From: Aurantiochytrium sp. KH105 | Lineage: Eukaryota > Sar > Bigyra > Thraustochytrida > Thraustochytriidae | DNA: 64,000 bases | Assembly: GCA_003116975.1 (NCBI GenBank) | Contig: BGKB01000007.1 | Location: forward strand, 372,001 to 436,000 | Reading direction: 5' to 3' | Shown: positions 8,304 to 18,088 of the stretch, piece after piece | Layout: the number at the start of each line of letters is the position of its first letter | Position numbering within the stretch: position 1 is the stretch's first letter | Position numbers and translations under genes: made by a program | Notes under the pieces: generated by a model | Seen by the model: only the letters and a program-made list of their open reading frames with translations | Told to the model about the DNA's origin: nothing | The model's database searches: none

Positions 8304-10163
8304 TCATTCATTAACCAAAGAACGGGACCGCATGGCCTCAGCAGCGCGCTCGAGATGACCGACAAACTCCGACTCGGTGTCGGCCTCGGCCGCGATGCTC
8401 TCAATCATGGCCGGCGTCAGGAGAACGTCTTTTTGAGCAAAGAGCGACTTGAGACGACGACGCGACTCGGTGGAAGCGGCGCCAAAGTAGAGCTTGGTCA
8501 TTTCGATCGCGGCGTCGGCGCCCACGTAGGTAAGGTGGAAGATCTTGTCAATACGACCAGGACGAATAAGCGCCTCGTCGAGGCGCTCGGGATGATTGGT
8601 CGTCATGATTACAATGCGACCCTCCGTATCAAGAATACCATCCATGACTTCGAGGAGACCGGCCAAGGATAACTTGTCGGTCTGCGAGGCCCATGAAGAA
8701 CGCGTAAGCGGTCCCTGTTCCTTCTTGTCCCCAGATCCGCCAACAGGCGTGGCCAGACTCGCAAAGATGGCGCCCAAAACATCGGCGGCACCACCCCCGG
8801 CGCCGCCAAGGCCACCGTTCTGACTTGCGTCCTCATCATCTTCGCCGAGACCGAAGCCAAGCGAGTCATCGTCATCGTCGCTTTGCACCTCGCCTGTCGG
8901 CGAGTCAAGCGCGCTCGATCCTTCGCTATCAAGCGTCTCCGCATCGAGAGCGGGATCTTCCGACGTAGTTCGACGAGGCTTGCGAGCCTTGCCAGCGCGG
9001 CGATGCACAATCTTGGTAGCGGCGTCAACGTCCTCGAGAAGAAAGATAACATCCTTGAACTGCAGGCTCACAGGCATGTCCTCGCCGGGAACGCTGTAGC
9101 GGCAATCGATCATCGCGCGCTGAAGGTCCTCGTTGGTGCGGATAGCACCCAAATTGATCGACACAATGTGGCGGCCCGTGTACTGCGCCAGAGCCTTGGT
9201 GACCGAAGTCTTGCCAGTGCCGGGCGGTCCATGCATGAGGATACCGAGTTTATGCGGGTAGCCCTTGATCTCGTACTTGCCACGCTTGTGCATAAAATTG
9301 TCGAGCACACGAAGCAGAGAATCCTTTTGCGGGAAAAAGATGGAATCAAAGGTCTTGCGACCGCTCAGTGCATAGCGGCGCGCGGGCATACCCACACGGA
9401 CGTTGTCGTCGTTGTCGTTGTTTTCGTCACTCTTGGTCTTTTTGTTATTGAGGACGTAAAGGTACTTTGTCTTGTCGTCGGTCGACGCGCGGATCTGCTC
9501 TTTGTACCAATCAAAGGCTCGCACGAGAAAGGATTCGATGTGCTCCGGACCGTCTTTGCGCGTGGACTGAAAGGTGTACGTGGTTTGTTTGGTCTTGCGC
9601 GAGATCGAGTTTCCATTGCTGTCCTCCTGCTCGACATTGATCGACATGCGGAACTTGAGGCCTTCCTCGAGGGTCGCCCACTCGTTCATGTTGGGAAGGT
9701 TGACCAGCTGGTACGCGGCCAGCTGCTCCACGGTGGACCCGTACTGAGCCTCCCAGACGTCGCGATTCATTGTGTAGGATTCACGCACGGCCATGAGGTT
9801 GGTGCAAGCGCGATCGTACTCGATCTCGTCCTTGAGTTTGCCAATGTACATGGAGATGGCCTTTTGCAGAATGTTGTTGCGCGTGTCTGCGTGCGAGTTG
9901 CGCCCATATCCAGTGGTTTCCTCAAAGACGATGAGCCGCTCGAAGGGAGCCTTTTCATCAAAGAGGAACGCCCACACCTTGCGCAGCCGGATGCGCAACG
10001 ACCGCTGGTACCAGCCGATGAGTGCCTGCACGAGGAGGGGCAGCATCATGGCCACTAGCATGTCGAGCATCGGATTCCCGGTCCTGAAGACGTTCAGCAT
10101 GCCCGTGGCCAGGCCAGGATGCGCCTGCATCACGTTCAGGTTCACGTCCTCTTCGGCGCCCAT
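8304..10163 (-). CDS. BCS1-type AAA ATPase, paralogue A
   Basis: BCS1 proteins are membrane-anchored AAA ATPases. Mitochondrial Bcs1 translocates the folded Rieske protein into complex III. The product is 619 residues. An N-terminal hydrophobic segment (about 28-47) is followed by an Arg-rich stretch, the arrangement seen in BCS1. A BCS1-specific N domain comes next, then one AAA module: Walker A GPPGTGKT near residue 313, Walker B FLLEDVD, sensor 1 MTTNHPERLD and LIRPGRID with arginine fingers. About 125 acidic/Gly/Ser residues are inserted between Walker B and sensor 1, more than in the two neighbouring paralogues. A second Met at residue 12 aligns with the start of the other copies and could be used. 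The substrate need not be Rieske, since plant AAA-type relatives act elsewhere. Confidence 0.86.
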   Translation of the reverse strand: MGAEEDVNLNVMQAHPGLATGMLNVFRTGNPMLDMLVAMMLPLLVQALIGWYQRSLRIRLRKVWAFLFDEKAPFERLIVFEETTGYGRNSHADTRNNILQKAISMYIGKLKDEIEYDRACTNLMAVRESYTMNRDVWEAQYGSTVEQLAAYQLVNLPNMNEWATLEEGLKFRMSINVEQEDSNGNSISRKTKQTTYTFQSTRKDGPEHIESFLVRAFDWYKEQIRASTDDKTKYLYVLNNKKTKSDENNDNDDNVRVGMPARRYALSGRKTFDSIFFPQKDSLLRVLDNFMHKRGKYEIKGYPHKLGILMHGPPGTGKTSVTKALAQYTGRHIVSINLGAIRTNEDLQRAMIDCRYSVPGEDMPVSLQFKDVIFLLEDVDAATKIVHRRAGKARKPRRTTSEDPALDAETLDSEGSSALDSPTGEVQSDDDDDSLGFGLGEDDEDASQNGGLGGAGGGAADVLGAIFASLATPVGGSGDKKEQGPLTRSSWASQTDKLSLAGLLEVMDGILDTEGRIVIMTTNHPERLDEALIRPGRIDKIFHLTYVGADAAIEMTKLYFGAASTESRRRLKSLFAQKDVLLTPAMIESIAAEADTESEFVGHLERAAEAMRSRSLVNE

Positions 10164-11773
10164 GGTCCTTGGCTTTGTTTACTTGCGACTGATGTACTAG
10201 TCTCCAAGTCCCTCTACCTGCCCAGCCCTGCCCAGTCTTTCTTGTTCTTCTTCTTCTTCTTCTTCTGATTGAAGTTCAGGTTTTGCTGCTGCTGCGGCGG
10301 CGGCGCCGAGGCCTCGGTGGCGAGCCTCGGCCAGCGCGGGCTAGTTGGAGAACGTGCTCGTCACTCTCCGGGTCCGAGCGGCCGCTGGCACGAGGTGCGG
10401 AACCCGTTCCAGCTGCGTTCTGGTATTCTCCCACTAGTAGTATCCTACGCCAACCTAAGACCGTCCAACTGGGGAGAAACTTTGAAAAAGGGTGAGGGGG
10501 GGGGGGGGAGGGGCCACGACGCGTGTGTCTCCACCACCAGCAAAACCAGTGTACCCCGCGCCGCCCAGAGCCAGCGCGCGTGGGTTGGAGAGCAAGTGCG
10601 GCCTGACAGTGAGTGGAGAACTCGTTCGGCCTGGCTAGGAGAACTCCGTCGGAGAAGCGCGCCATTCGAGAAAGGGAAAGCTTGGAGAACGTAGCGAGAG
10701 AGAGAGACTCTTGGAGAGAGTGGAAAGGGTTGCGGGGCAATTGGTGCTGGAACTCGGAATGCTCGCTATCCTCTCGAAACAAACAAGAAGAAAAACGGGG
10801 ACCTTCGGATGTTGGTCCTGCTTGCTGCGAATCAGAATTATTTTGATCTGATTCATGATTGTGTGGAGCGTTCATTCCTGCAGTCAATGCGGTCTCGTTT
10901 CTTTTTTTTAAATTCATTCATTTCAAGGCTTTCGAAGCACCGGCACTTCAGCAGCTCCAGCACATAGCGTCCGTCGGTCCGGGTCAACAAGGAGACTCGG
11001 AATCCATCCTGCCGTGCACGCGCTCCTTGCCAGACTCACTGTTATTCACAATCTAAATTTTCTCTTTTCTCTCTGCGTGCAAAAAAAAATGTGTTTGCAT
11101 GTCCATTGTCGTGCTTGCACGTCTTGTCACGGTGCCTTATCTCCATCACGTTCTTTATTCGCTACCACTCGCCTTGATGGCCCGTAGTCGCAGTCGCTGC
11201 TATCGGCCCACCGTTTCTGTTACTCTTCTTGGTTTGTTCCGGGGCCGGTCCACGGCTGCTGCACGCGCCGCTCTCTTTTCGCAAGTTCTCTTCACACGCG
11301 CGGGACCTGACGCAGCGGCAACTGCGGCATTCTTCCCGTTCTCCAGCATAGCGCCCCGAGTGCTGCTGCGCTGGCTCGAGCCCGCTGCTTCGCGCGTCAT
11401 GCGAAGGCTCCTCGTCCCGCTTCCCGGCCGAGTTCGAGCTCGCGCCTGAGTATGAGTCCGAGTCCGAGTCGGTGATGATGCGCGTCCCACCCACCATATA
11501 ACGATAAATTTGTCTCCCCCATCTCGTTTTTCTCCAGGTCCTGTGAAAAGCAGGCGGCGGCCAGCGCGGGGGCGCGCGTGGAGAACAACTGGCCAAGAGA
11601 CCGTTCCCGCTGCCTTCCCCCCCCTCTTCCCCCCCCTCGAGCGCGCCTGTTCGAGTTCGCTCGGCGGGACGGAGAGTTTATACACCATCTTCTTGGAAGG
11701 TGAAATCGAGCAACGAAGTGCCACAATCCCGCGGTGTGGAGAACAACACCCGGCGGGCGCTGCAGCTGCAGCG

Positions 11774-11812
<39 letters not shown>

Positions 11813-11820
11813 GAGCAAGC
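11774..11820. repeat. GCAA tetranucleotide microsatellite
   Basis: About ten near-perfect GCAA units lie upstream of BCS1 paralogue B. The frame continuing into that gene would read them as Lys-Gln-Ala-Ser repeats. They precede the homologous start codon and are probably untranslated. Confidence 0.8.
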
Positions 11821-11843
11821 AAACCAGAATCGCAAACGAGATT

Positions 11844-11936
11844 GGACGAGACGAGACGACGAGACGAGGGGAACGAAGGGGGGACGAGGGGGAGACGAGA
11901 CGAGACGAGACGAGACGAGACGAGACGAGACGAGGG
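11844..11936. repeat. GAGAC pentanucleotide microsatellite
   Basis: A run of GAGAC units, interrupted around 11868-11892 and then perfect for about eight units, ends four bases before the ATG of BCS1 paralogue B. It would form the immediate 5' leader of that mRNA. Confidence 0.85.
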
Positions 11937-11940
11937 AGGC

Positions 11941-13674
11941 ATGGAGCTGATGCGCGCGTACCCGGGTCTGGCCAGCGGCCTGACGAACCTGTTCAGGACG
12001 GGAAACCCGTCGCTCGACATGCTGGCGGCCATGTCGATGCCCATGCTTGTGCAGGCACTCGTCAGGCTGTACAGAAAGTGGCTGCGCAAGCGGATCATTA
12101 AGGCCTGGGAGTTCATCCTCGGCCGGCGCGGGCGCTTCGAGCGCGTCATCATGTATGAGGAAACGACCGGGTACGGACGCAAGCTTCACTCCAATGCGCG
12201 CAACAACATTTTGCAGAAAGCCATCTCCATGTACCTTGGCAGTCTCAAAGACAAAATCACTTATCCTCGCGCGAGTACCAATCTAATGGCGGTGCGCGAA
12301 AAGAGCACCGTGGACAGACACATGTGGACGACAACCTATGGCTCGACCGTTGATCAGCTCGAAGCGTACGATCTCGTCAACCTGCCGAGCTTGGATGACT
12401 GGGTCTACCTCGAGGACGACCTTCAGTTTCGCATGTCCACACGCACCAAAGGCGGAGAGAATGATTCTCCGCAATCGCGCATGCTCAAGCAGACGCTTTA
12501 TGAGTTCCGCTCCACGCGCAGGGACGGCGCCGAGCATGTTGAGTCCTTTATCCAACGCGCCTTTGCGTGGTACAAGGAGGAAATGCGACTTTGTACCGAC
12601 GACACAACAAGATACCTGTACATGCTCAATAACAGCAAGGAAAGCAGCGAAAAGGACAAGCGAGGCGGCTCGTCGAACACCGAGGCCTTACCTGCGCGCC
12701 GCTACGTTCTGAGCGGCCGCAAGACCTTTGACACGATCTTCTTTCCACAAAAGGAGGAATTGATGCGCGTGCTTGATAACTTTGTAAACAAGCGTGGCAA
12801 GTATGAGATCAAGGGCTACCCGCATAAGCTCGGTATTCTCATGCACGGACCGCCCGGCACTGGCAAGACTTCGGTCACCAAGGCTCTGGCGCAGTACACG
12901 GGCCGCCATATCGTGTCGATCAATTTGGGTGCTATCCGCACCAACGAGGACCTTCAGCGCGCGATGATCGATTGCCGCTACAGCGTTCCCGGCGAGGACA
13001 TGTCTGTTACCCTACAGTTCAAGGACGTTATCTTTCTTCTCGAGGACGTTGACGCCGCTACCAAGATTGTGCATCGACGCTCCAGCGCAGCGCGGCCGGT
13101 GACGGCATCTTCATCGGAGGAACTGGGCACGGATACTTCAACGGTGAAAAGTGACGGTTCCGCATCTGTTGAATCGGCTGGCGGCGACGTCGAAAACGAT
13201 GGTACACCAGAATCCGCAACGGAGGCCACGCAGGTTCTTGGTGCCATCGTCGCAAGCCTCGGTTCCAATGACAAGAATGATAATCCTTTGTCGTTACCGT
13301 CGTTGCAGACTGACAAGCTGTCTCTGGCTGGTTTGCTGGAATGCCTTGATGGCATTATTGAGGCTGACAATCGGCTGTTGATCATGACTACCAATCATCC
13401 CGAGCGTCTTGACGAGGCGCTCATTCGTCCCGGACGAATCGACAAGATCTTTCACTTGTCCTATGTGGGTGTTGAGGCTGCAATCGAAATGACGAAGCTG
13501 TACTTTGGTGCCGCTTCCGCCGAGTCTCGGCAACGTCTCGAGTCACTGTTCGGTGACGGCAAGGTCCAGCTTACGCCGGCCAGGATCGAGAGCATTGCGG
13601 CCGAGGCTGAGACCGAGTCGGACTTCGTGCAACGTCTCCAGGCTGCCGCGGCTGCTTGTCTTCGGAAAACGTAG
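11941..13674 (+). CDS. BCS1-type AAA ATPase, paralogue B
   Basis: This 577-residue paralogue shares the plan of copy A: hydrophobic anchor (about 25-45), basic stretch, BCS1 N domain, Walker A near residue 306, Walker B FLLEDVD, sensor 1 MTTNHPERLD and arginine fingers. The stretch around Walker A is almost residue-identical among the three copies, so the duplications are recent or homogenised. Its loop insert after Walker B is shorter (about 80 residues) and unrelated in sequence to that of copy A. ATG 11941 aligns with the starts of the other copies. The frame is open back to 11734 through microsatellites, and I exclude that part. Divergent from copy A and convergent with copy C. An AATAAA at 13771-13776 is a possible polyadenylation signal. 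Confidence 0.87.
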   Translation: MELMRAYPGLASGLTNLFRTGNPSLDMLAAMSMPMLVQALVRLYRKWLRKRIIKAWEFILGRRGRFERVIMYEETTGYGRKLHSNARNNILQKAISMYLGSLKDKITYPRASTNLMAVREKSTVDRHMWTTTYGSTVDQLEAYDLVNLPSLDDWVYLEDDLQFRMSTRTKGGENDSPQSRMLKQTLYEFRSTRRDGAEHVESFIQRAFAWYKEEMRLCTDDTTRYLYMLNNSKESSEKDKRGGSSNTEALPARRYVLSGRKTFDTIFFPQKEELMRVLDNFVNKRGKYEIKGYPHKLGILMHGPPGTGKTSVTKALAQYTGRHIVSINLGAIRTNEDLQRAMIDCRYSVPGEDMSVTLQFKDVIFLLEDVDAATKIVHRRSSAARPVTASSSEELGTDTSTVKSDGSASVESAGGDVENDGTPESATEATQVLGAIVASLGSNDKNDNPLSLPSLQTDKLSLAGLLECLDGIIEADNRLLIMTTNHPERLDEALIRPGRIDKIFHLSYVGVEAAIEMTKLYFGAASAESRQRLESLFGDGKVQLTPARIESIAAEAETESDFVQRLQAAAAACLRKT

Positions 13675-13907
13675 ATACATGTCCATATTTCAGCGACAAT
13701 ATCGATCGGTCGTTCTTTGCTTGATGATTGATTTCATTTTGAAAGCCAACTTTATTACATCTGTAAAGAAAATAAATGTTTTTACTTTAAAGAAAGAGAG
13801 AATGAATGAAAAGGTGGCTTGTTCATCTCCATCACAATCGCATCAAGCTCACAGCAAATGACGACTGATTGATTTATTCATTCCTTGATTTATTCATTGG
13901 CTGGTGA
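13675..13907. other. Convergent 3' region between BCS1 paralogues B and C
   Basis: This AT-rich stretch carries AATAAA on the plus strand at 13771-13776 and on the minus strand at 13873-13878 and 13889-13894. These are plausible polyadenylation signals for the two convergent AAA genes. Whether this organism uses the motif is not known to me. Confidence 0.4.
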
Positions 13908-15659
13908 TCAAGTAGTCTTGATTCCAAGCCTAGACGCAGCAGCGGCTCTTTGAAGACGTTCCATAAACTCTGCCTCTGTGTCAGCTTCCGCCGCGATACT
14001 CTCGATTCTGGCCGGCGTCAGCTGGGTCTTGCCGTCTGCAAAGAGAGACTCGAGGAACTCACGAGACTCGCTCGAGACAGCACCAAAGTACAGCTTGGTC
14101 ATGTCGAGTGCAGCCTCAACACCCACATAGGTCAAGTGGAAAATCTTGTCGATACGCCCGGGACGAATGAGCGCCTCATCGAGGTGTTCGGGATGGTTCG
14201 TTGTCATGACCACGAGTCTGTTCTCAGCGTCGACCAAACCGTCGAGAACATTGAGAATCCCAGCCAATGACAGCTTGTCCGAGGGCGACGAGGTCAGCGA
14301 TGACCACGACAGTGGGTTGTCCTCACTATCACAGGAGCTTAAACTTGCGACGAGGGCGCCAAGAACTTGGGTGGCCTCCACAGCAGTGGTAGCTGCTGCT
14401 CCTGCGCTGACATCTGCATCATCTCTGTTGGACGTGCCCACCGACACACAGCCCTCGCTATTCAGCATCGAAGTCTCGACGCCAGTGTCTTTCGACGAAG
14501 ATATCGTCGCTTGCCGCGCAGTATTAGAGCGTCGATGAACAACCTTGGTGGCGGCGTCAACATCCTCGAGGAGAAAAATGACATCTTTGAATTGAAGGCT
14601 CACAGACATGTCTTCTCCAGGAACATCATAGCTGCAGTCCATCATGGCCTGTTGCAGCTCCTCATTGGTTCGAATCGCGCCAAGATTAATCGACACAATG
14701 TGCCGCCCCGTGTACTGCGCCAGAGCCTTGGTGACTGAGGTCTTGCCGGTACCCGGTGGGCCATGCATGAGGATGCCAAGCTTGTGCGGGTAGCCCTTGA
14801 TCTCGTACTTGCCGCGCTTGTTGGTAAAATTATCGAGCACGCGCAATAGCTCTTCCTTTTGCGGGAAAAAAATCGTGTCAAATGTCTTGCGATCGCTCAG
14901 AGCGTAGCGGCGCGCAGGAAGAGCTTCGAGAGGCGCATCGCTGTCATCGCTGTCCTTGTCGCTACCTCTCTTTTTCTTGTTGCTCAGAACATACAGGTAT
15001 CGAGTCGTATTGTCGGTGCGCAGACGCATTTCCTCCTTGTACCAATCAAAGGCGCGCTTCAAAAACGAAGCGATGTGTCCAGCGCCATCTTGGCGAGTCG
15101 AGCGGAGTTCGTAAATGGTTTGTTTGAGCATACGCGAGTCATTGCGTCCACCCTGAACATCGATTGTCATGCGAAATGTGAGACCATCTTCAAGATTGAC
15201 CCAATCGTCCTCACTGGGAAGGTCAACGAGATCGAAGGCGTTGAGCTGATCCATCGTGGAGCCAAAGGACACGTAATCATAGTAGCTGTCTTCATCAGTA
15301 TCTCGGACCGCCATTAAATTGGTGCTTGCGCGAGGATAAGCAATCTTGTCCTTGAGACTACCAATGTACATGGAGATGGCTTTCTGCAGGATCTGGTTGC
15401 GCGCGTTGGAATGCGGATTACGTCCAAATCCAGTTGTCTCTTCGTACTTGATAATCCGCTCAAAGGGCGCACGAAGGCCAAGGATGAATTCCCAAGCCTT
15501 AGTGATCTTCTTGCGCATCCACTGCCTGTAAACGCGGATAAGCGCTTGTACAAACATGGGCATGGCCATGGCCGCCAGCATATCGAGCGAGGGATTTCCC
15601 GTTCTGAACAAATTTACAAGACCGCTGGCCGCGCCAGGAAACTCGTGCATGAAGTCCAT
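13908..15659 (-). CDS. BCS1-type AAA ATPase, paralogue C
   Basis: The third copy of the cluster is 583 residues from the ATG at 15659, which aligns with the starts of copies A and B. The open frame extends to 15791, but those 44 residues are Arg/Lys-rich and lack counterparts. Domains are as in the other copies: N-terminal anchor, BCS1 N domain, Walker A HGPPGTGKT, Walker B FLLEDVD, sensor 1 MTTNHPEHLD and LIRPGRID. The Walker B-to-sensor insert is about 85 residues, Ser/Thr/Ala-rich, and resembles copy B more than copy A. B and C therefore appear to be the closest pair. The gene is convergent with B. Confidence 0.86.
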   Translation of the reverse strand: MDFMHEFPGAASGLVNLFRTGNPSLDMLAAMAMPMFVQALIRVYRQWMRKKITKAWEFILGLRAPFERIIKYEETTGFGRNPHSNARNQILQKAISMYIGSLKDKIAYPRASTNLMAVRDTDEDSYYDYVSFGSTMDQLNAFDLVDLPSEDDWVNLEDGLTFRMTIDVQGGRNDSRMLKQTIYELRSTRQDGAGHIASFLKRAFDWYKEEMRLRTDNTTRYLYVLSNKKKRGSDKDSDDSDAPLEALPARRYALSDRKTFDTIFFPQKEELLRVLDNFTNKRGKYEIKGYPHKLGILMHGPPGTGKTSVTKALAQYTGRHIVSINLGAIRTNEELQQAMMDCSYDVPGEDMSVSLQFKDVIFLLEDVDAATKVVHRRSNTARQATISSSKDTGVETSMLNSEGCVSVGTSNRDDADVSAGAAATTAVEATQVLGALVASLSSCDSEDNPLSWSSLTSSPSDKLSLAGILNVLDGLVDAENRLVVMTTNHPEHLDEALIRPGRIDKIFHLTYVGVEAALDMTKLYFGAVSSESREFLESLFADGKTQLTPARIESIAAEADTEAEFMERLQRAAAASRLGIKTT

Positions 15660-16538
15660 GATAGCCCTCCAAGTCCTTCTTCTCCTTCTTCTCAATGTCC
15701 GCTTCTTTCCTTTCTCTGACGCTGCGTCCTTCGTCCTTCGACTCACCAGTTCTTGTTTTGAATTTGCCAGTATCGGCAAATGCCGCCGCATTCACCTGGA
15801 TGTCATTGCTGCCATAGATCATGGGCGTTTCCGCAGTCTTGGAGATCCACATAGATGAGAAGATAGGCACGGCTTGCAGAGTAATGGTCGTTTTGCACGT
15901 TCTCATAAGGAACAAAAGAAAAGGCATAGAAGGAAGAAAGAAGCAGTGGGGATTGGATCGACGCCATCTCACTGCAGCGTGTTTGAATTATCTAAAGTTC
16001 TCGCTCCAGGCTTGCAGCGAGAAGCCGTCGCGTGGCGTCGCGTCAACCCCGCCAGTTCTCGTCGGCTCTCGTCGGACGGCCGGACGTCCTCTGGAAAGGA
16101 GCAATTATTGCACTCTTTCCGATAGTAGGCCGATGTCGGCGCTGATTTTTCAAAGCGGAGAACGATAGATAAAAGATCCAAAGAACTTGATGCGCGCGCC
16201 GCGTACCCTTCGGTATGAAGAGACATATTAGTATGGTCCCCAATCTTTTTTTTAACTCTCTCTTTGTCCTTTTTTTCCGAAAGGGGGGGAGGGGGGGGGG
16301 TTGGGGTGGGGGCTGGCACTTGCATCTAGCTCTCCCGTCGTAACCTGCCAGTTCGCGTGGCCGCTAGGGAGGTGAGCACGTTGTGAATTTCACACAAATG
16401 CTCCTGCAATTTCATAGAGAATCCACAATGTTTGCGCTCTTCTGGGCCCGCCACGACTGAAGAACGCTCCGCTTGCCGTCCGACTCAGACTCGGACGCTC
16501 CGTTGCGTTGTATGGCTGTTGTCGACAGCGACAGGCCG
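15660..16538. other. Intergenic region with a polypyrimidine/poly-G block
   Basis: Lies between paralogue C and the amidohydrolase stop (both minus). It contains the promoter and leader of paralogue C and the 3' flank of the amidohydrolase. A T/C-rich stretch (about 16245-16280) is followed directly by a long G-rich run at about 16284-16316. No gene is seen. Confidence 0.4.
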
Positions 16539-17864
16539 TCAAGTGCGCGGCAAGTAAAGTGCTTGCGCATTCATTGCAAGGATGGCTCTTTGCTCGTCGA
16601 GTCCCATGACCTCATTTTGCACAAGAATTCGGGCGGCTGACCAGAAAGCGCTCAACGGCATAGCAGCGCCGTCGAGAGGAAACCCAGAGCCGAAGAGAAG
16701 ACGATGCGGCCCAAACCAGTCGAGAGATTTACGAAAAACCTCTTGCCAGTCGCGGACAAGACTAGAGCTTGATGCTGGTCGCGAGGCGCTATATCCAAGT
16801 CCCGTACTAAAGGCAGCAAGCCGGCTAAACTTTAGATAAACATTGTGTTGCTGCGCAAGGGTCTCCAGGCCGCGCATGTACCTTGTGCAGTTTGCAAGGG
16901 GCCTTCCACAATGCTGAGGGCCTCCGGCGTGCGTTACGACAAGCTTAACAGAAGGCACGCTTGCGGCAATATCGGAAAGTTCTCGCAACTCCGACGCTGG
17001 AACCGCTACCTCGAGAGTGAGGCCGAGCTTTGACGCAATCACTGCAGCCTCGGTCAGCGCAGCCGCGTTGATGCGGCCAGAAGGATCATCAACGACCCAG
17101 CGAATCGCCCGAACACCTTGAATGCCATTTAAGGTTTGCGCATGTTGCAACAGTGCGTTCTTGCGGGTGAAAAGATCCTGGCCGAGAAGGCCTGATACAG
17201 TAGCAAGGGACGGAACCTTTGCAATCATGTCTCCAAGCCTTTGTCCTGCAAGCCAGCGTGCCTCGATGATGGCAACCGATGCCAGATTGCTCAGACCCTG
17301 AGGACCAAGCGTGCTCGTGGATTCTGTCCAGAGCGCGCCCGATACATTAAGCCCCTGTGTCAGCCGATAATAGTGTTGGCCATCCAAGGGATCAATAATC
17401 ATAGTGGGGTCTTCATCAACATTCAACGCAACAAGCAAACTACGTGGATATGCAAAGAGCGCCACTAAATGTGCACGGATGGTTGCGCTTGGGATCCACT
17501 GCAAAAGCGCAGCGACCACTGAGCCTCGCCGTGGTACCTCGTGCACATTATGTAGATGGACTTCTGCGTCGAATATTTCTGGCAACCACGACGCCGTGTG
17601 ATAAGTTGGGATGAGCCCAGTCGTGACACCTTCGAGTTCGTTTTCCACAAACTGTTTACCCTCGGAAGTCTCCGGGTCTTCAGACCATGCTCCTCCCGTG
17701 CATTGTAAAGCGTCTATCCACCCATTTCCATTGCTGCCCGAGCGTATGTCGACAGTATTGCTCTCCCTCAAGGTCTCGAGCGTATTGCTCGCGTAGTCCG
17801 CGTCCCCCTGGACGCCAACGGCGAGCGACGCCACAATGACCACGGGTAACAACGGCACGACCAT
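16539..17864 (-). CDS. Secreted amidohydrolase-2-like protein with a degenerate metal site
   Basis: From ATG 17864 the product is 441 residues with a clear signal peptide (about 20 residues, Val/Leu/Ala core ending in Gly-Val-Gln-Gly). An upstream in-frame ATG at 18023 would hide it. The rest looks like the TIM-barrel amidohydrolase-2 (PF04909) fold: IFDAEVHLHN for the first strand, a conserved VVTHAGGPQHCGRP late strand and RLLFGSGFP for the last strand. Two usual catalytic positions differ. The canonical HxH is Glu101-x-His103, and the Asp of GSDxP is Gly394. Hydrolase activity is therefore doubtful, although His105 might compensate. The substrate is unknown. Divergent from the rhodanese gene with 224 bases between starts. 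Confidence 0.68.
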   Translation of the reverse strand: MVVPLLPVVIVASLAVGVQGDADYASNTLETLRESNTVDIRSGSNGNGWIDALQCTGGAWSEDPETSEGKQFVENELEGVTTGLIPTYHTASWLPEIFDAEVHLHNVHEVPRRGSVVAALLQWIPSATIRAHLVALFAYPRSLLVALNVDEDPTMIIDPLDGQHYYRLTQGLNVSGALWTESTSTLGPQGLSNLASVAIIEARWLAGQRLGDMIAKVPSLATVSGLLGQDLFTRKNALLQHAQTLNGIQGVRAIRWVVDDPSGRINAAALTEAAVIASKLGLTLEVAVPASELRELSDIAASVPSVKLVVTHAGGPQHCGRPLANCTRYMRGLETLAQQHNVYLKFSRLAAFSTGLGYSASRPASSSSLVRDWQEVFRKSLDWFGPHRLLFGSGFPLDGAAMPLSAFWSAARILVQNEVMGLDEQRAILAMNAQALYLPRT

Positions 17865-18088
17865 TCTCTGCCGGAGACCTCTCGAAAGCTCTGCGAAAGA
17901 GCAAGCTACAAGGAGGTCTTTCCTCCTTGCGACACGTATGCACACGGGGCACACGGCGTCGCAGGGACGTTTCCTGTCCAAGTCCAGAGTCCGGAAGCTG
18001 CTCGCTGCGCTCGCCCCTGTCACCGGTATGCCGCCATTTGCTTGCAGGCCTACGCTAATACCAGCCTAGGCTAAAGTAACTAGTATAC

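Larger units (their letters stand above)
10164..11940. other. Divergent intergenic region between BCS1 paralogues A and B
   Basis: This 1.8 kb stretch serves as upstream region for both AAA genes. It contains a CTT/TTC run at about 10243-10266, a G run at about 10495-10508, GA-rich sequence near 10690-10735, and the GCAA and GAGAC repeats annotated separately. Open frames on both strands are short and low in complexity. The minus-strand frames at 11200-12189 only reflect the start of paralogue B read backwards. No further gene is supported. Confidence 0.45.

Noticed and set aside
8883-10058. 391-codon plus-strand frame
   Set aside because: Antisense to BCS1 paralogue A; the same mirror frames recur opposite paralogues B and C, which shows they arise from the sense codons.
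11774-11936. CRISPR-like array
   Set aside because: Units are 4-5 bases in direct succession without spacers: microsatellites in a eukaryotic 5' leader.
11200-12189. 329-codon minus-strand frame with an Arg/Leu-rich protein
   Set aside because: It covers the start of paralogue B read backwards plus the translated microsatellites.
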